Below, one piece after another: positions 51,987 to 60,502 of a stretch of 64,000 bases of DNA. Source of the stretch: Emergencia timonensis (GTDB lineage: Bacteria > Bacillota > Clostridia > Peptostreptococcales > Anaerovoracaceae); NCBI RefSeq assembly GCF_900086585.1, contig NZ_FLKM01000008.1, positions 1,499,652 through 1,563,651 of the forward strand, written 5' to 3'. Numbering within the stretch: the stretch's first letter is position 1; each line of letters starts with the position of its first letter. The notes beneath the pieces were generated by a model. The model was not told the DNA's origin. It did not search any database and saw only the letters and a program-made list of their open reading frames with translations. The translations under genes and the position numbers were made by a program.

Positions 51987-52265
51987 GTGAAACTAATTTC
52001 TCCAGATACAACGAAATGCGTGAAGTGTTATGCATGTACGGAGGTATGCCCCATGAAGGTCATCGGAATATCCGCCAGCGGATTCCCTGAGCCTAAAAGT
52101 TATGCATACCGTCTTTGTATCAATTGCGGCTATTGTGTGGATATCTGTGTTTTTGACGCTTTACATCACAAGGTCAGAAAACAGCGTTCTTCAGATCCTG
52201 GAGCAGCAATTAGAAGATATGAAGAAATGAAGAAAAAAAGAAAGAGTGAGCAAGAGATAAAGTAA
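51987..52265 (+). CDS. gbuD: 2x[4Fe-4S] ferredoxin-like protein, GbuD
   Basis: A 92-residue protein with two cluster motifs: CVKCYACTEVCPMKV (residues 12-26) and CINCGYCVDICVFDAL (about 47-62). The second lacks the Pro usually after the last Cys. The last 25 residues are highly charged (ending KKKRKSEQEIK). Similar ferredoxins accompany Fix/Cai systems. It may pass electrons for the acyl-CoA dehydrogenase step. The start is GTG 51987 after GAAAGGA. It follows its own operator-like promoter. Confidence 0.85.
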   Translation: MKLISPDTTKCVKCYACTEVCPMKVIGISASGFPEPKSYAYRLCINCGYCVDICVFDALHHKVRKQRSSDPGAAIRRYEEMKKKRKSEQEIK

Positions 52266-52505
52266 TTGTATATTCTTTTGCCCTGTTCGAGTCAGATATA
52301 GAATGGAGAAACGGATCTGTGCAGCCGCAGCGCTGCTCACAGATCCCATCTATCTATACCTGCTGTAGCCCAGTTCTTTGTATCACTGGTAATTAGATTT
52401 CTCTACTCGCCCATCTTAGAAATGCGAAGTGTTAGGCCGACTGCACCAGGCAGTGGCTGACACGAATATTAGTTATGACTCTTTTGTGAAACACAAGGAG
52501 GTAAT
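52266..52505 (+). promoter_or_regulatory. Structured 240-base leader before gbuE
   Basis: No gene fits. Three stem-loops are visible: GGATCTGTGCAGC with GCTGCTCACAGATCC (52313-52346), CCAGT with ACTGG (52370-52389) and GTGTTAGGCC...ACTGC with GCAGT...GACAC (52429-52463). None has a T-run. A conserved-looking leader of this size before a transporter gene could be a regulatory RNA; I recognise no known class. The ribosome site AAGGAGG lies at the end. Confidence 0.4.
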
Positions 52506-54131
52506 ATGGAAAATTTAAATAAAAAAGACCGCGGGAATATAGAGATCGGACTTATCATTGTCAGCGTGGCAGTACTCGCTGTATTTATCATTTTTATGGT
52601 CTTAAATCCAGAGACGACAATCCGTGGAATCGGCGGATTCTTCAACAAGATGATTTCAGGATTAGGACCTGTCTTTGAAGTCGTCGCCTTTGTAACATTT
52701 CTGATCGGCCTTTATCTTGGTCTCGGTAAGTACGGAAAAATCAGGCTGGGCGATTGCAAGCCGGAATATTCCACTTTCAGTTACTTGGCAATGATGCTGC
52801 TGGCATCCCTCGCTTCCGCAGCCCTTTATTGGTCCTTTACAGAATGGGCATTTTACTACGAAGCACCGGGACTCGGCATGGAGCCTCACAGCACTGAGGC
52901 GTTAGAATCATCCCTTGGTTATCAGTTCTTCCACTGGGGAATGGTAAACCAGGCGATGTACACCGTAATGGGCGTAGCCATCGCATACGGCGTATATGTC
53001 AGAAAGATCAAATCTTTCCAGACCAGCGCAATCTGCTGCTCTATGCTGGGAGAAAAAGTCAAAGGAAAATCAGCAATCGGTAAAGTCATCGACTTCCTGG
53101 TCATCTTTGGCGTATTGGGCGCACTGAGTTCTTCTCTGGGCCTGGCAGTTCCTCTGGCAGCAGGCGGATTAAAAACGTTATTTGGAATCGAGGCGACTCC
53201 GGTTGTGCAGATTGGCATCATCGTTGTCATTGCCCTCGTATATACCTTCACATCCTATCTCGGAACAGAAAAAGGTATGAAGGTCATCAGTAATGCGGCC
53301 GCTGGTCTGTGTATCGTGTTCCTGCTTTATGTTCTGTGTGCAGGACCGACGACCTTCATTCTGAAAAATATCGTAAACTCTTTAGGACATATGATTTCCA
53401 AGCTGCCGAGAATGAGCTTGTTTACAGATCCTATTGAAAATACAGGTTTTGCTGAAAGCTGGACCATTTACTTCAACGCATTCTACCTGAACTATGTAGC
53501 GATGATGGGTATCTTTATCGCCAAGGTTTCCAAGGGCAGAACCATCAGAGAAGTTGCAGTTGCAACAATTTTCGGAATGACAGCCGGCGGCTGGTTTATC
53601 TTCGGAATTAACGGCAGCTTCTCCATCAAGACCTTCTTAGATGGAAGCGCTGATGTTGTAGGACTGGTTAACAGCGGCGTAGGCGATGCTGCTATCTACA
53701 GCATCTTGAAAGTTCTGCCAGGCGGAGCAACCTTGCTGCCATTCCTGATTCTGCTTTTGATCGTGGGATTCGTAGCACCGTCCATGGACTCTGCATCTCT
53801 GGCTTTGGCAGAAACCGTTACAAAGCGTGGAACACCGAAGATGGCTCTGAGAATCTTCTTCTGCGTACTGCTTGCGATCATTCCGATGGCAATCATCTTG
53901 TCAGGCGCTGGATTCGACCCGATCAAGCAGGTGGCAATCATCATATCTGCACCGTTCATGGTCATTCTGGTCGGTGTAGAGATAGGGCTGTTCAAATGGC
54001 TCAAACATGACAGCCGTTCAGGATTGCATGCGAAGAATATCGCACTGCAGGAAAAAGAAGATCATGAGGCTTTCTTGAAAGAAGAGGCTGAATTACAAGG
54101 TGAAGAGGAAGAAACTTCCGAAACCGCTTAA
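52506..54131 (+). CDS. gbuE: BCCT-family betaine/carnitine transporter, GbuE
   Basis: A 541-residue transporter with 12 membrane segments matching BCCT (GlnYW/CaiT/BetP class). Marks are YWSFTEWAFYYEAPGLGMEP (about 102-121), QFFHWGMVNQAMYTVMGVAIAYG and the Trp-rich segment before MGIFIAKVSKGRTIREV. BCCT carriers move quaternary amines; here gamma-butyrobetaine uptake, possibly in exchange for product as in CaiT. The acidic C-terminal tail (EEEAELQGEEEETSETA type) is cytosolic. It has its own structured leader. Confidence 0.9.
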   Translation: MENLNKKDRGNIEIGLIIVSVAVLAVFIIFMVLNPETTIRGIGGFFNKMISGLGPVFEVVAFVTFLIGLYLGLGKYGKIRLGDCKPEYSTFSYLAMMLLASLASAALYWSFTEWAFYYEAPGLGMEPHSTEALESSLGYQFFHWGMVNQAMYTVMGVAIAYGVYVRKIKSFQTSAICCSMLGEKVKGKSAIGKVIDFLVIFGVLGALSSSLGLAVPLAAGGLKTLFGIEATPVVQIGIIVVIALVYTFTSYLGTEKGMKVISNAAAGLCIVFLLYVLCAGPTTFILKNIVNSLGHMISKLPRMSLFTDPIENTGFAESWTIYFNAFYLNYVAMMGIFIAKVSKGRTIREVAVATIFGMTAGGWFIFGINGSFSIKTFLDGSADVVGLVNSGVGDAAIYSILKVLPGGATLLPFLILLLIVGFVAPSMDSASLALAETVTKRGTPKMALRIFFCVLLAIIPMAIILSGAGFDPIKQVAIIISAPFMVILVGVEIGLFKWLKHDSRSGLHAKNIALQEKEDHEAFLKEEAELQGEEEETSETA

Positions 54132-54261
54132 TTGATTTAACATATGACACTCCATAGTGCCGGAAAGGGGATCGAAAGCAAGTGGTTTCTCTGTCCGGCA
54201 CTTTGTGACGCATCGGGGCAGCCTTCTCGATGTTATATATATAAAAAGGAAGGTAAGTGAA

Positions 54262-54675
54262 ATGAGAAGTGATTGCATTTTCTTTTGCCCTATCCGCGTT
54301 CGCTATAATGAAGTGGATCAGCAGGGCATCGTATACAATGGACATTATGTGATTTATACCGATATTGCATTTGAGGAGTTTTTCCGCTCGAAGGGGTATC
54401 CGTATAAAACCCTCGTCGAGGAGCATGATTCTGAGGTCTGCCACAAAAAGTCCACCTACGAGTTTTTTGCAAGTGCCTATGAAGGCGATTTGATAGAGGT
54501 CGGCATGCGTGTGCTGAAGATTGGAAACAGGAGTATGACCATCGGTTTTGAAATTTATCGCGAAGGCGAAGACGACGTCATCGTTACCTGCGAAACCGTC
54601 TATGTGGGATACGACACGAAAAACAGAGCCAGCAAGCCGATATCTGACTTAATGCGTCAGCTCTTAGGCGCATAA
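54262..54675 (+). CDS. gbuF: Hotdog-fold (4HBT/YbgC-like) thioesterase, GbuF
   Basis: A 137-residue single hotdog domain: IRVRYNEVDQQGIVYNGHYVIYTDIAFEEFFRSKG carries the YbgC-type Asp (D20 region) and Tyr. It should hydrolyse an acyl-CoA, perhaps to recover CoA or clear a side product of the gbu pathway. I chose ATG 54262 over 54157 because AAGGAAGG lies just upstream. Ends the cluster; a hairpin follows. Confidence 0.82.
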   Translation: MRSDCIFFCPIRVRYNEVDQQGIVYNGHYVIYTDIAFEEFFRSKGYPYKTLVEEHDSEVCHKKSTYEFFASAYEGDLIEVGMRVLKIGNRSMTIGFEIYREGEDDVIVTCETVYVGYDTKNRASKPISDLMRQLLGA

Positions 54676-54710
54676 AAAGAAAAAATTACATAAACATTAC
54701 CCATAAAATA

Positions 54711-54757
54711 GACCGTGCACTGACGATCGTTAACGACGTTGGTGTACGGTCCTTTCC
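54711..54757. terminator. Terminator-like hairpin between gbuF and the germination gene
   Basis: GACCGTGCACTGACG (54711-54725) pairs imperfectly with CGTTGGTGTACGGTC (54737-54751). T-rich on the plus side only weakly. Between convergent genes. Confidence 0.6.
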
Positions 54758-54767
54758 TTACTATCAC

Positions 54768-56186
54768 TTATTTAGAAGTCCGGAACAGCAGCTTTTTCAG
54801 CGATGCCCAGTGGAATGGGATCAGCGGGTACAAGTAAGAATGTCCGCTTACCGTCTTCGTAGCGGCAACGATGATAAAGCCGATAACCAGGCCGCCGCCA
54901 AGTCCCCAGAAACCGAACAGCATACTTCCTACCAGCATAATCACTCTGATGAATTTGATGCCGTAGGACAATTCGATGCTGGGCTGCGTAAAGGATGCCA
55001 ATGCGACCACCGCCATGACTAATATGGTCTGGGGAATGAACCAGCCTGAGTCGATGGAGAATTGGCCTAAAATCAAAGCGCCGATGACAGACAAAGAGGT
55101 CCCCAAAGACTCCGGTGTATTGAGAGAGGCCAGTTTTAGTCCGTCAATGGCAAATTCCAGCAGAATGAACTGCCAGAAGATAGGAAGCGCGTAAGGGTCC
55201 TCAGGAATGATAAAATCCATATCCAACGGAGCGCCTATGTGGCCTTCCACTATCAAAAGATAAACTGGTGAAATGAAGAGAATGACCAGCATGTTGATAA
55301 TGCGGATTAATCGCAGGTAGTTTCCTGTAATAAGAGGGAAGTAATAATCGTCAACGTCCTGGGTGAAGTCAAAGATTCCCACTGGCAGCAATACCACAGT
55401 TGGGGAATTGTCGATGACGATAGCAATTTTTCCCTCTGTCAGATGGGCGCCGATAATATCGGGTCTCTGGGTGTATCGAACCTTTGGGAAAGGATTAAAC
55501 TTGCTCTTTCGCTTTCCTCCCTCCAATTCTTTCATCAGATTTTCCACCAGAGTCTGGTCACCGACGGAAACGCTGTCCAATTTGATTTTTGACAAGGCAG
55601 TATCCACTTTTGAGACAAGGTCTGCATCGGCAACCCCTTTCATATAGCAGAGTGCCACATCGGTCTTAGACTTTTCGCCGATGTTGAAACTTTTGAAGAT
55701 CAGACGATTGTCACGGATTCGCCTGCGGATCAGTCCCAGATTTTCCATGAAGCTCTCAGTAAAGCCGTCCTTTGCGCCGCGCAGGGTCTTTTCCTTCTCT
55801 GGTTCCTGGACACTGCGGCTGGGATAGCTTCTGGTATCGGCTACGATGAGCTTGTCGAAGCCGTCCATCATCACTACGGACAGACCGGCGTAGAGCTGCT
55901 TTACTACATTGGGGATATCCGTCTCTGCCGTGCTGGCAAGGAACGGAAAGACTTTTTCTAAAAAGTCGTCGCTCGTATCCACATCTTGCATATCAGAAGT
56001 GGTCACTCCCATAAGGAAATTGAGTAGCAGCTGGCATTTCTGGCCGTCAGTCAGGCCGTCGACAAAATACATGCGCCCTGGTTTTCCGGCGATTTTGATG
56101 TGTCTCTCCACAAGATCAAAGCTTTCTCCTACTGGCAGCTGACCGGTAAAATGTTCTAAAAAATATTCATATCTATTTAAACTCAT
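54768..56186 (-). CDS. GerA-type spore germination receptor A subunit
   Basis: A 472-residue membrane protein (GerA family, PF03323): soluble N-terminal part (1-about 290), including VALCYMKGVADADLVSKV and GQTLVENLMKELEGG-like segments and the FPKVRYTQRPDIIGAHLTEGKIAIVIDNSPTVVLLP hallmark, then about five membrane segments. It senses germinants in the spore inner membrane. The usual GerB (transporter-like) and GerC (lipoprotein) partners are not beside it, so it is an orphan A subunit. I chose ATG 56186 after AAGGAGG over 56222. Confidence 0.9.
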   Translation of the reverse strand: MSLNRYEYFLEHFTGQLPVGESFDLVERHIKIAGKPGRMYFVDGLTDGQKCQLLLNFLMGVTTSDMQDVDTSDDFLEKVFPFLASTAETDIPNVVKQLYAGLSVVMMDGFDKLIVADTRSYPSRSVQEPEKEKTLRGAKDGFTESFMENLGLIRRRIRDNRLIFKSFNIGEKSKTDVALCYMKGVADADLVSKVDTALSKIKLDSVSVGDQTLVENLMKELEGGKRKSKFNPFPKVRYTQRPDIIGAHLTEGKIAIVIDNSPTVVLLPVGIFDFTQDVDDYYFPLITGNYLRLIRIINMLVILFISPVYLLIVEGHIGAPLDMDFIIPEDPYALPIFWQFILLEFAIDGLKLASLNTPESLGTSLSVIGALILGQFSIDSGWFIPQTILVMAVVALASFTQPSIELSYGIKFIRVIMLVGSMLFGFWGLGGGLVIGFIIVAATKTVSGHSYLYPLIPFHWASLKKLLFRTSK

Positions 56187-56297
56187 AAAAACCTCCTTAT
56201 TGCTTATCATATATTTTGTCAAAAACCTTGAAATTCATACCGTCCAAAGTATATAATGTAAGAACTTAGCGAATTACCAAAATGGAGGTTTTAATAA

Positions 56298-57953
56298 ATG
56301 GATGATAACAAATTAGCAGAATTGCTGTTTCCGCAGATAAAAAAGAGAGCGGAGGATTATGAAGCCATGTATCCTGCGAGAAATCTGCCGGAAGGAGCGA
56401 AAGTGACCAGACTTGGTCCAAGCCCGACAGGATTTATCCATCTGGGCAATTTGTACGGCGCTTTTGTCGATGAAAGACTGGCCCACCAGAGCGATGGGAT
56501 CTTCTATCTCCGAATTGAAGACACCGACGATAAAAGATATGTAGAAGGCGCTGTAGAAATCATCATCAATTCTTTAAAGTTTTTCGGCATTCACTTCGAC
56601 GAAGGTGCGAGTCTGGAAGGCGACTTGGGCGATTACGGCGATTATACCCAGAGCAAGAGAGGTGAGATCTATCAGAGTTTTGCAAAGAAGCTGGTAGCAG
56701 AAGGAAAAGCCTATCCTTGTTTTCTGACGGAAGAAGAGATTGCAGAGATCAGAGCAGGACAGGAAGCGGCTAAAGCAAATCCGGGAATCTATGGAGAATA
56801 TGCAAAAAGCAGAGAACTATCTTACGAGGAAATTCTGGAAAACCTGAATGCTGGAAAACCTTACGTTCTCAGGCTTAAATCTGATGGAAATCCTAATCAG
56901 TCAGACGAAACCGTAAGGAAAATCAGAGTCAACGACGCAATCAGAGGGATTTTAGAGATGCCGGAGAACTTCCAGGATGTGGTCATCCTCAAGGCAACTG
57001 GTATTCCGACTTATCACTTTGCCCATGTAGTTGACGACCATTTGATGCGGACAACCCATGTAATCAGAGGGGCTGAATGGCTGCCATCTCTGCCGATTCA
57101 TGTGGAACTGTTTGAAAAGCTAGGCTGGGAACCGCCGATTTACTGCCATACTGCTCAGCTGATGAAGTTAGACGAAGAAGGCAATAAGAGAAAGCTATCC
57201 AAGCGGAAAGATCCTGAACTTTCACTGGATTACTATAGGAACCAGGGGTACCATCCCGCTGCTGTGAGAGAATATCTGCTGACCATTCTCAATTCCAACT
57301 TTGAAGAGTGGAGAATGGAAAATCCAGACGCACCGATTGACGATTTTACATTTACCACGGAGAAGATGAGCAATTCCGGCGCTTTATTTGATTTGAACAA
57401 GCTCAATGATATCAGCAAAGACGTGCTGCTGCGCATTCCGGCAGCAGAGTTGTATGCATTTCTCAAGGAATGGGCGGAAGAATTTAAGCCTGAGATCATG
57501 CACATTTTTGACGATAGAGCATATCTCGAAAAAATCCTCGACTTGGGAAGGAACGACAAGAAACCGAGAAAGGATTTCATCTATGCCCAGCAGATGATTG
57601 CTTTTATCAGCTACTTCTTTGATGATCTGTTTCAGGTAGAAGATGAGATGCCGCAAGAGGTGCCGTCAGAGGATGTACCAGCGATTTTAAATGCTTATCT
57701 GGCAGGTTATGATCACAGCGACGACCAGAGCCAGTGGTTTGATAAGATTAGAAATATCGCCACAGAGCTGGGTTATGCCGCAAAACCGAAGGACTTTAAA
57801 AAGCATCCGGAGGATTACAAAGGTCACGTGGGCCATGTCAGCACTGTCATCAGAATTGCATTGATGGGACGGGCACAGTCTCCTGATGTTTGGGAGATTC
57901 AGCAGATTCTTGGTGAAGAAAGAACAAAAGCGAGAATTAGCAGGTATCAATAG
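56298..57953 (+). CDS. gltX: Glutamyl-tRNA synthetase
   Basis: A 551-residue class I aminoacyl-tRNA synthetase of the Glu/Gln type: RLGPSPTGFIHLGNLYGAFV holds the HIGH-type motif (HLGN), KLSKRKDPE the KMSKS-type loop; the C-terminal anticodon domain runs to residue 551. It charges tRNA-Glu (and tRNA-Gln where GatCAB is used). It is longer than the usual 480-500 residues. ATGGAGG precedes the start. A terminator follows directly. Confidence 0.93.
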   Translation: MDDNKLAELLFPQIKKRAEDYEAMYPARNLPEGAKVTRLGPSPTGFIHLGNLYGAFVDERLAHQSDGIFYLRIEDTDDKRYVEGAVEIIINSLKFFGIHFDEGASLEGDLGDYGDYTQSKRGEIYQSFAKKLVAEGKAYPCFLTEEEIAEIRAGQEAAKANPGIYGEYAKSRELSYEEILENLNAGKPYVLRLKSDGNPNQSDETVRKIRVNDAIRGILEMPENFQDVVILKATGIPTYHFAHVVDDHLMRTTHVIRGAEWLPSLPIHVELFEKLGWEPPIYCHTAQLMKLDEEGNKRKLSKRKDPELSLDYYRNQGYHPAAVREYLLTILNSNFEEWRMENPDAPIDDFTFTTEKMSNSGALFDLNKLNDISKDVLLRIPAAELYAFLKEWAEEFKPEIMHIFDDRAYLEKILDLGRNDKKPRKDFIYAQQMIAFISYFFDDLFQVEDEMPQEVPSEDVPAILNAYLAGYDHSDDQSQWFDKIRNIATELGYAAKPKDFKKHPEDYKGHVGHVSTVIRIALMGRAQSPDVWEIQQILGEERTKARISRYQ

Positions 57954-57963
57954 AGTTTAAATA

Positions 57964-57989
57964 GCGGGCTGCTCTGCAGCCCGTTTTTA
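57964..57989 (+). terminator. Intrinsic terminator of gltX
   Basis: CGGGCTGC (57965-57972), TCT loop, GCAGCCCG (57976-57983), then five T. Confidence 0.92.
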
Positions 57990-58019
57990 GCGCAAAAACG
58001 GAGTAAAAAAGACGGCCTA

Positions 58020-58930
58020 TTGATGATAACAGCCAGCTTGATTATTATAAAAGACAAAGAAAGCCGAAGACTTTGGTATATTGGACTCTTTGCTGTTCTC
58101 TTTAGCATATACAGCGCCTCAGAAAACCGTTTCAACCTGTATATGACTGCGAATCCATATCTGATGTATCTGATTAACTTTATTGTATTTGCAGCATTTC
58201 CGCTGCCTTTACTGATGTTTTTCCGTGAATCGGTAAATAAAAACTACAAAAAGTTCTACAATGTCATTATAGGGGCCGGTCTGGTCAATCTCACCGTGCA
58301 GATGGCGCTTCACTTTGGCCGCATTCTCGACTTGCGCGAGATGCTGCTGGCCACTCATATTGTTGATTTTGGCGGACTTATTATCATTATATGTACGCTT
58401 TTGAAAACGCCTTATGACGTCTCAGAAAGGAAGAGGCGGACACTGCTCAGCATTATCCCCATCGGGTTGGGTATGTGCCTGGATCTGCTGACGCATTACA
58501 CCCATTTCATAGAATCGGCCAGCAATAGCTTTTACACCCAGGTGGGCATCCTGCTTTTCCTGGCTATGGGGGCAGGCTCCGTGATCAAAACCGTCCTAAA
58601 CAGCTACAAAGAAAACTTCAAAAACCGTTACTATAAGATGATGGCGTTTCAGGATGGACTGACCGGACTCTACAACAGAGCAGCCTTTATGGAGGAACAA
58701 AAGCAAATAGACCGGAATCGAAAGAAGTATCAAAATGTAATCTGCATCTGTGCTGATGTCAACAATTTGAAGCAGATAAACGATGAAGACGGTCATTTAA
58801 TTGGTGATCAGGTCTTGTGCAGGGTTACGATAGCCTGCAGCCAGGAGAAAAGATGGAGACATGTACCAAACGAGCTGACGATCGAATGTATGAGCATAAA
58901 AAGGCAATGAAAGAGGGACGCCTGCGTTAA
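58020..58930 (+). pseudogene. Diguanylate cyclase (7TM-GGDEF) remnant with internal deletion
   Basis: The frame starting at 58020 encodes several membrane segments (7TMR-DISM-like) and then the start of a GGDEF domain (AFQDGLTGLYNRAAFMEEQ... ICADVNNLKQINDEDGHLIGDQVL). It then runs into nonsense and stops at 58910. In another frame, from about 58822, the true C-terminus of a GGDEF protein can be read: GYDSLQPGEKMETCTKRADDRMYEHKKAMKEGRLR, stop at 58930. The 70-80 residues between, including the catalytic GGDEF loop, are gone, so an out-of-frame deletion near 58815-58835 killed the gene. The N-terminus also lacks an outer domain and a ribosome site. Confidence 0.75.
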
Positions 58931-59081
58931 CGGGCCCATAGGCTAAGTGTCTCTGCTTTCATGATTTCTGCAAAGTCCTCCATGCCATTCGCCCATCAAA
59001 TTGCTGTTTGAATCCTTTTCGGGCAGATTCCGCCGCTCCAACGCCAATTTAGCCGCCAGCATACAATCGTTACAAAATAAA

Positions 59082-59107
59082 AATGCAGCAGGATATCCTG
59101 CTGCATT
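59082..59107 (-). terminator. Terminator downstream of the Rpn-family remnant
   Basis: AATGCAGCAGGAT and ATCCTGCTGCATT make a perfect 26-base palindrome; on the minus strand it is followed by TTTATTTT. Confidence 0.7.
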
Positions 59108-59116
59108 CTTGACGTG

Positions 59117-59608
59117 CTATATTTTCTCGATTTCTTCTAAGGAAAGTCCGGTGATCTCTGCAATATCATTCGCCTCAAAGCCTTTTGCCTTCATCTTGCG
59201 GGCAGTTTCGCAGAGTGCGTTTTTTTCGCCTTCTTTGCGTCCTTCTGAAAGTCCCTCTTTTTTGCCGATGCTGAAACGTACATCCATTTCTTCTTCCAGT
59301 GTCATAATCTGTTCAATCTCCTTTCTACCGTTCAGTTCCTCTACCAGGTGATGGATCTGTTCAATAAAGGAGTCATTTGACGGTATTTCCTGGCTATTGA
59401 CATAGCTGAAAAATTTTCTCAGCGACGTCGGAACCTTTTCTTTTGGACAGGTTGTATTTAAGATTACTGTATACGTTTCGTCGCCATAAGGCAAGGCATT
59501 TTTCACGTCATATTTCTCAAAGAAGTAGACAGGTTCCTCCAGGTTGTAATAATCAAAAGTACAGATGAAAATGACAAAAGTTGGCTTTAACTCAGAATAG
59601 GAGGAGCT
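59117..59608 (-). pseudogene. Rpn-family PD-(D/E)XK transposase/nuclease, 5'-truncated
   Basis: From the in-frame stop at 59609-59611 the frame reads SSSYSELKPTFVIFICTFD, then YYNLEEPVYFFEKYDV..., and ends TGLSLEEIEKI. Those are the middle and C-terminus of the recombination-promoting nuclease / transposase family (TFVIFICTFDYY with the basic C-terminal KKEGLSEGRKEGEKNA heptads). About 110-130 N-terminal residues with the nuclease core are missing, and only a GTG at 59506 could start translation. An inactive remnant of a mobile-type gene. The AT-rich region beyond may be the break point. Confidence 0.7.
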
Positions 59609-59626
59609 TTATTGCAATATTGACCT

Positions 59627-59663
59627 TAATTGTAATATATTGACTGTAAATATATTACAATTA
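59627..59663. repeat. Perfect AT-rich inverted repeat
   Basis: TAATTGTAATATAT (59627-59640) and ATATATTACAATTA (59650-59663) with a 9-base loop. Lies between the Rpn remnant and the fatty-acid promoter; may be an operator or the edge of the lost segment. Confidence 0.55.
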
Positions 59664-59729
59664 ATTGGTTGATATGTCAAGTATGCAAATCCGATTTTAT
59701 GTAAGTTATGTGAAGAATCCAATTTTCTA

Positions 59730-59758
59730 TTGACTTTTGCGTCAATGCTTGATAAGAT
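59730..59758 (+). promoter_or_regulatory. Promoter/operator candidate of the fatty-acid operon
   Basis: TTGACT (59730-59735) and TAAGAT (59753-59758) are 17 bases apart. The -35 box is half of the palindrome TTGAC-N6-GTCAA (59730-59745). The following 90 bases are almost pure A/T and lead to AAGGAG before acpP. Confidence 0.55.
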
Positions 59759-59848
59759 ACTTAAAGTTTTTTAATTAAATATTTTTAAATAAATAAATTT
59801 AATTAAAAATATTAAAATAATTTTGATTGTAAACAAGGAGAAATAAAG

Positions 59849-60079
59849 ATGAATTTTGAAAAAGTAAAAGAGACAATGGTTAACACTTTAGGATGTGACG
59901 AAGAGAAGATCACCATGGAAGCAAGTATTGCAGATGATCTGGGCATCGATTCATTGGATGCAGTGGAGCTGGTTATGGCACTGGAAGAAGAGTTCGATAT
60001 CAAAATTCCTGACGAAGAGCTGGGCAAGATGAAAAAAGTCAGTGACATTGTAGGCTGCATCGAGAAGTATCAGGCGTAA
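59849..60079 (+). CDS. acpP: Acyl carrier protein
   Basis: A 76-residue acidic helical protein with phosphopantetheine site Ser35 in [21 protein letters not shown]. It carries the growing fatty acyl chain. First gene of the acc/fab operon, which is an unusual position. AAGGAG precedes the start. Confidence 0.97.
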   Translation: MNFEKVKETMVNTLGCDEEKITMEASIADDLGIDSLDAVELVMALEEEFDIKIPDEELGKMKKVSDIVGCIEKYQA

Positions 60080-60082
60080 ACC

Positions 60083-60502
60083 ATGGAACAGAAGGAAATT
60101 TATGATCTCATTGCCAGATTTGAAGGTTCCTCTCTGACTGTCATGGAGATTGAACAGGACGCCTTTAAAATTCATCTGGAAAAAGGCGGTAGAGAGACGC
60201 AGCCAATACAGGCAGCAGCGCCCCAGATACAGATACCGCAGGCCCAGGCAGCGGAAAATGGCTATGAGAAGGTCAGAGCGCCTCTGGTAGGCGTATATTA
60301 TGCGGCAGCAGCGCCGGATGAACCGCCTTATGTCAGCCTGGGAGACCGTGTAGCGAAGGGGCAGGTGCTCTGCTTAGTGGAAGCAATGAAGATGATGAAC
60401 GAACTGAAATCCCCTGTGGATGGAATCGTGCGCAGCATCAAAGGCGTCAGCGGCGAACTGGTAGAGTATGATCAGATTCTATTTGAGGTTGAACCATGTT
60501 AA
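60083..60502 (+). CDS. accB: Acetyl-CoA carboxylase biotin carboxyl carrier protein
   Basis: A 139-residue protein with a variable Ala/Pro/Gln-rich linker (about 45-62) and a C-terminal biotinyl domain (65-139) with the biotin Lys in EAMKMMNEL and the thumb segment YAAAAPDEPPYVSLG. It starts 3 bases after the acpP stop and overlaps accC by 7 bases. Confidence 0.96.
   Translation: MEQKEIYDLIARFEGSSLTVMEIEQDAFKIHLEKGGRETQPIQAAAPQIQIPQAQAAENGYEKVRAPLVGVYYAAAAPDEPPYVSLGDRVAKGQVLCLVEAMKMMNELKSPVDGIVRSIKGVSGELVEYDQILFEVEPC

Noticed and set aside
58930..59080. Short minus-strand frame of about 39 codons in the gap after the GGDEF remnant
   Set aside because: Too short, no recognisable product and no clear ribosome site; probably debris in a decaying region.
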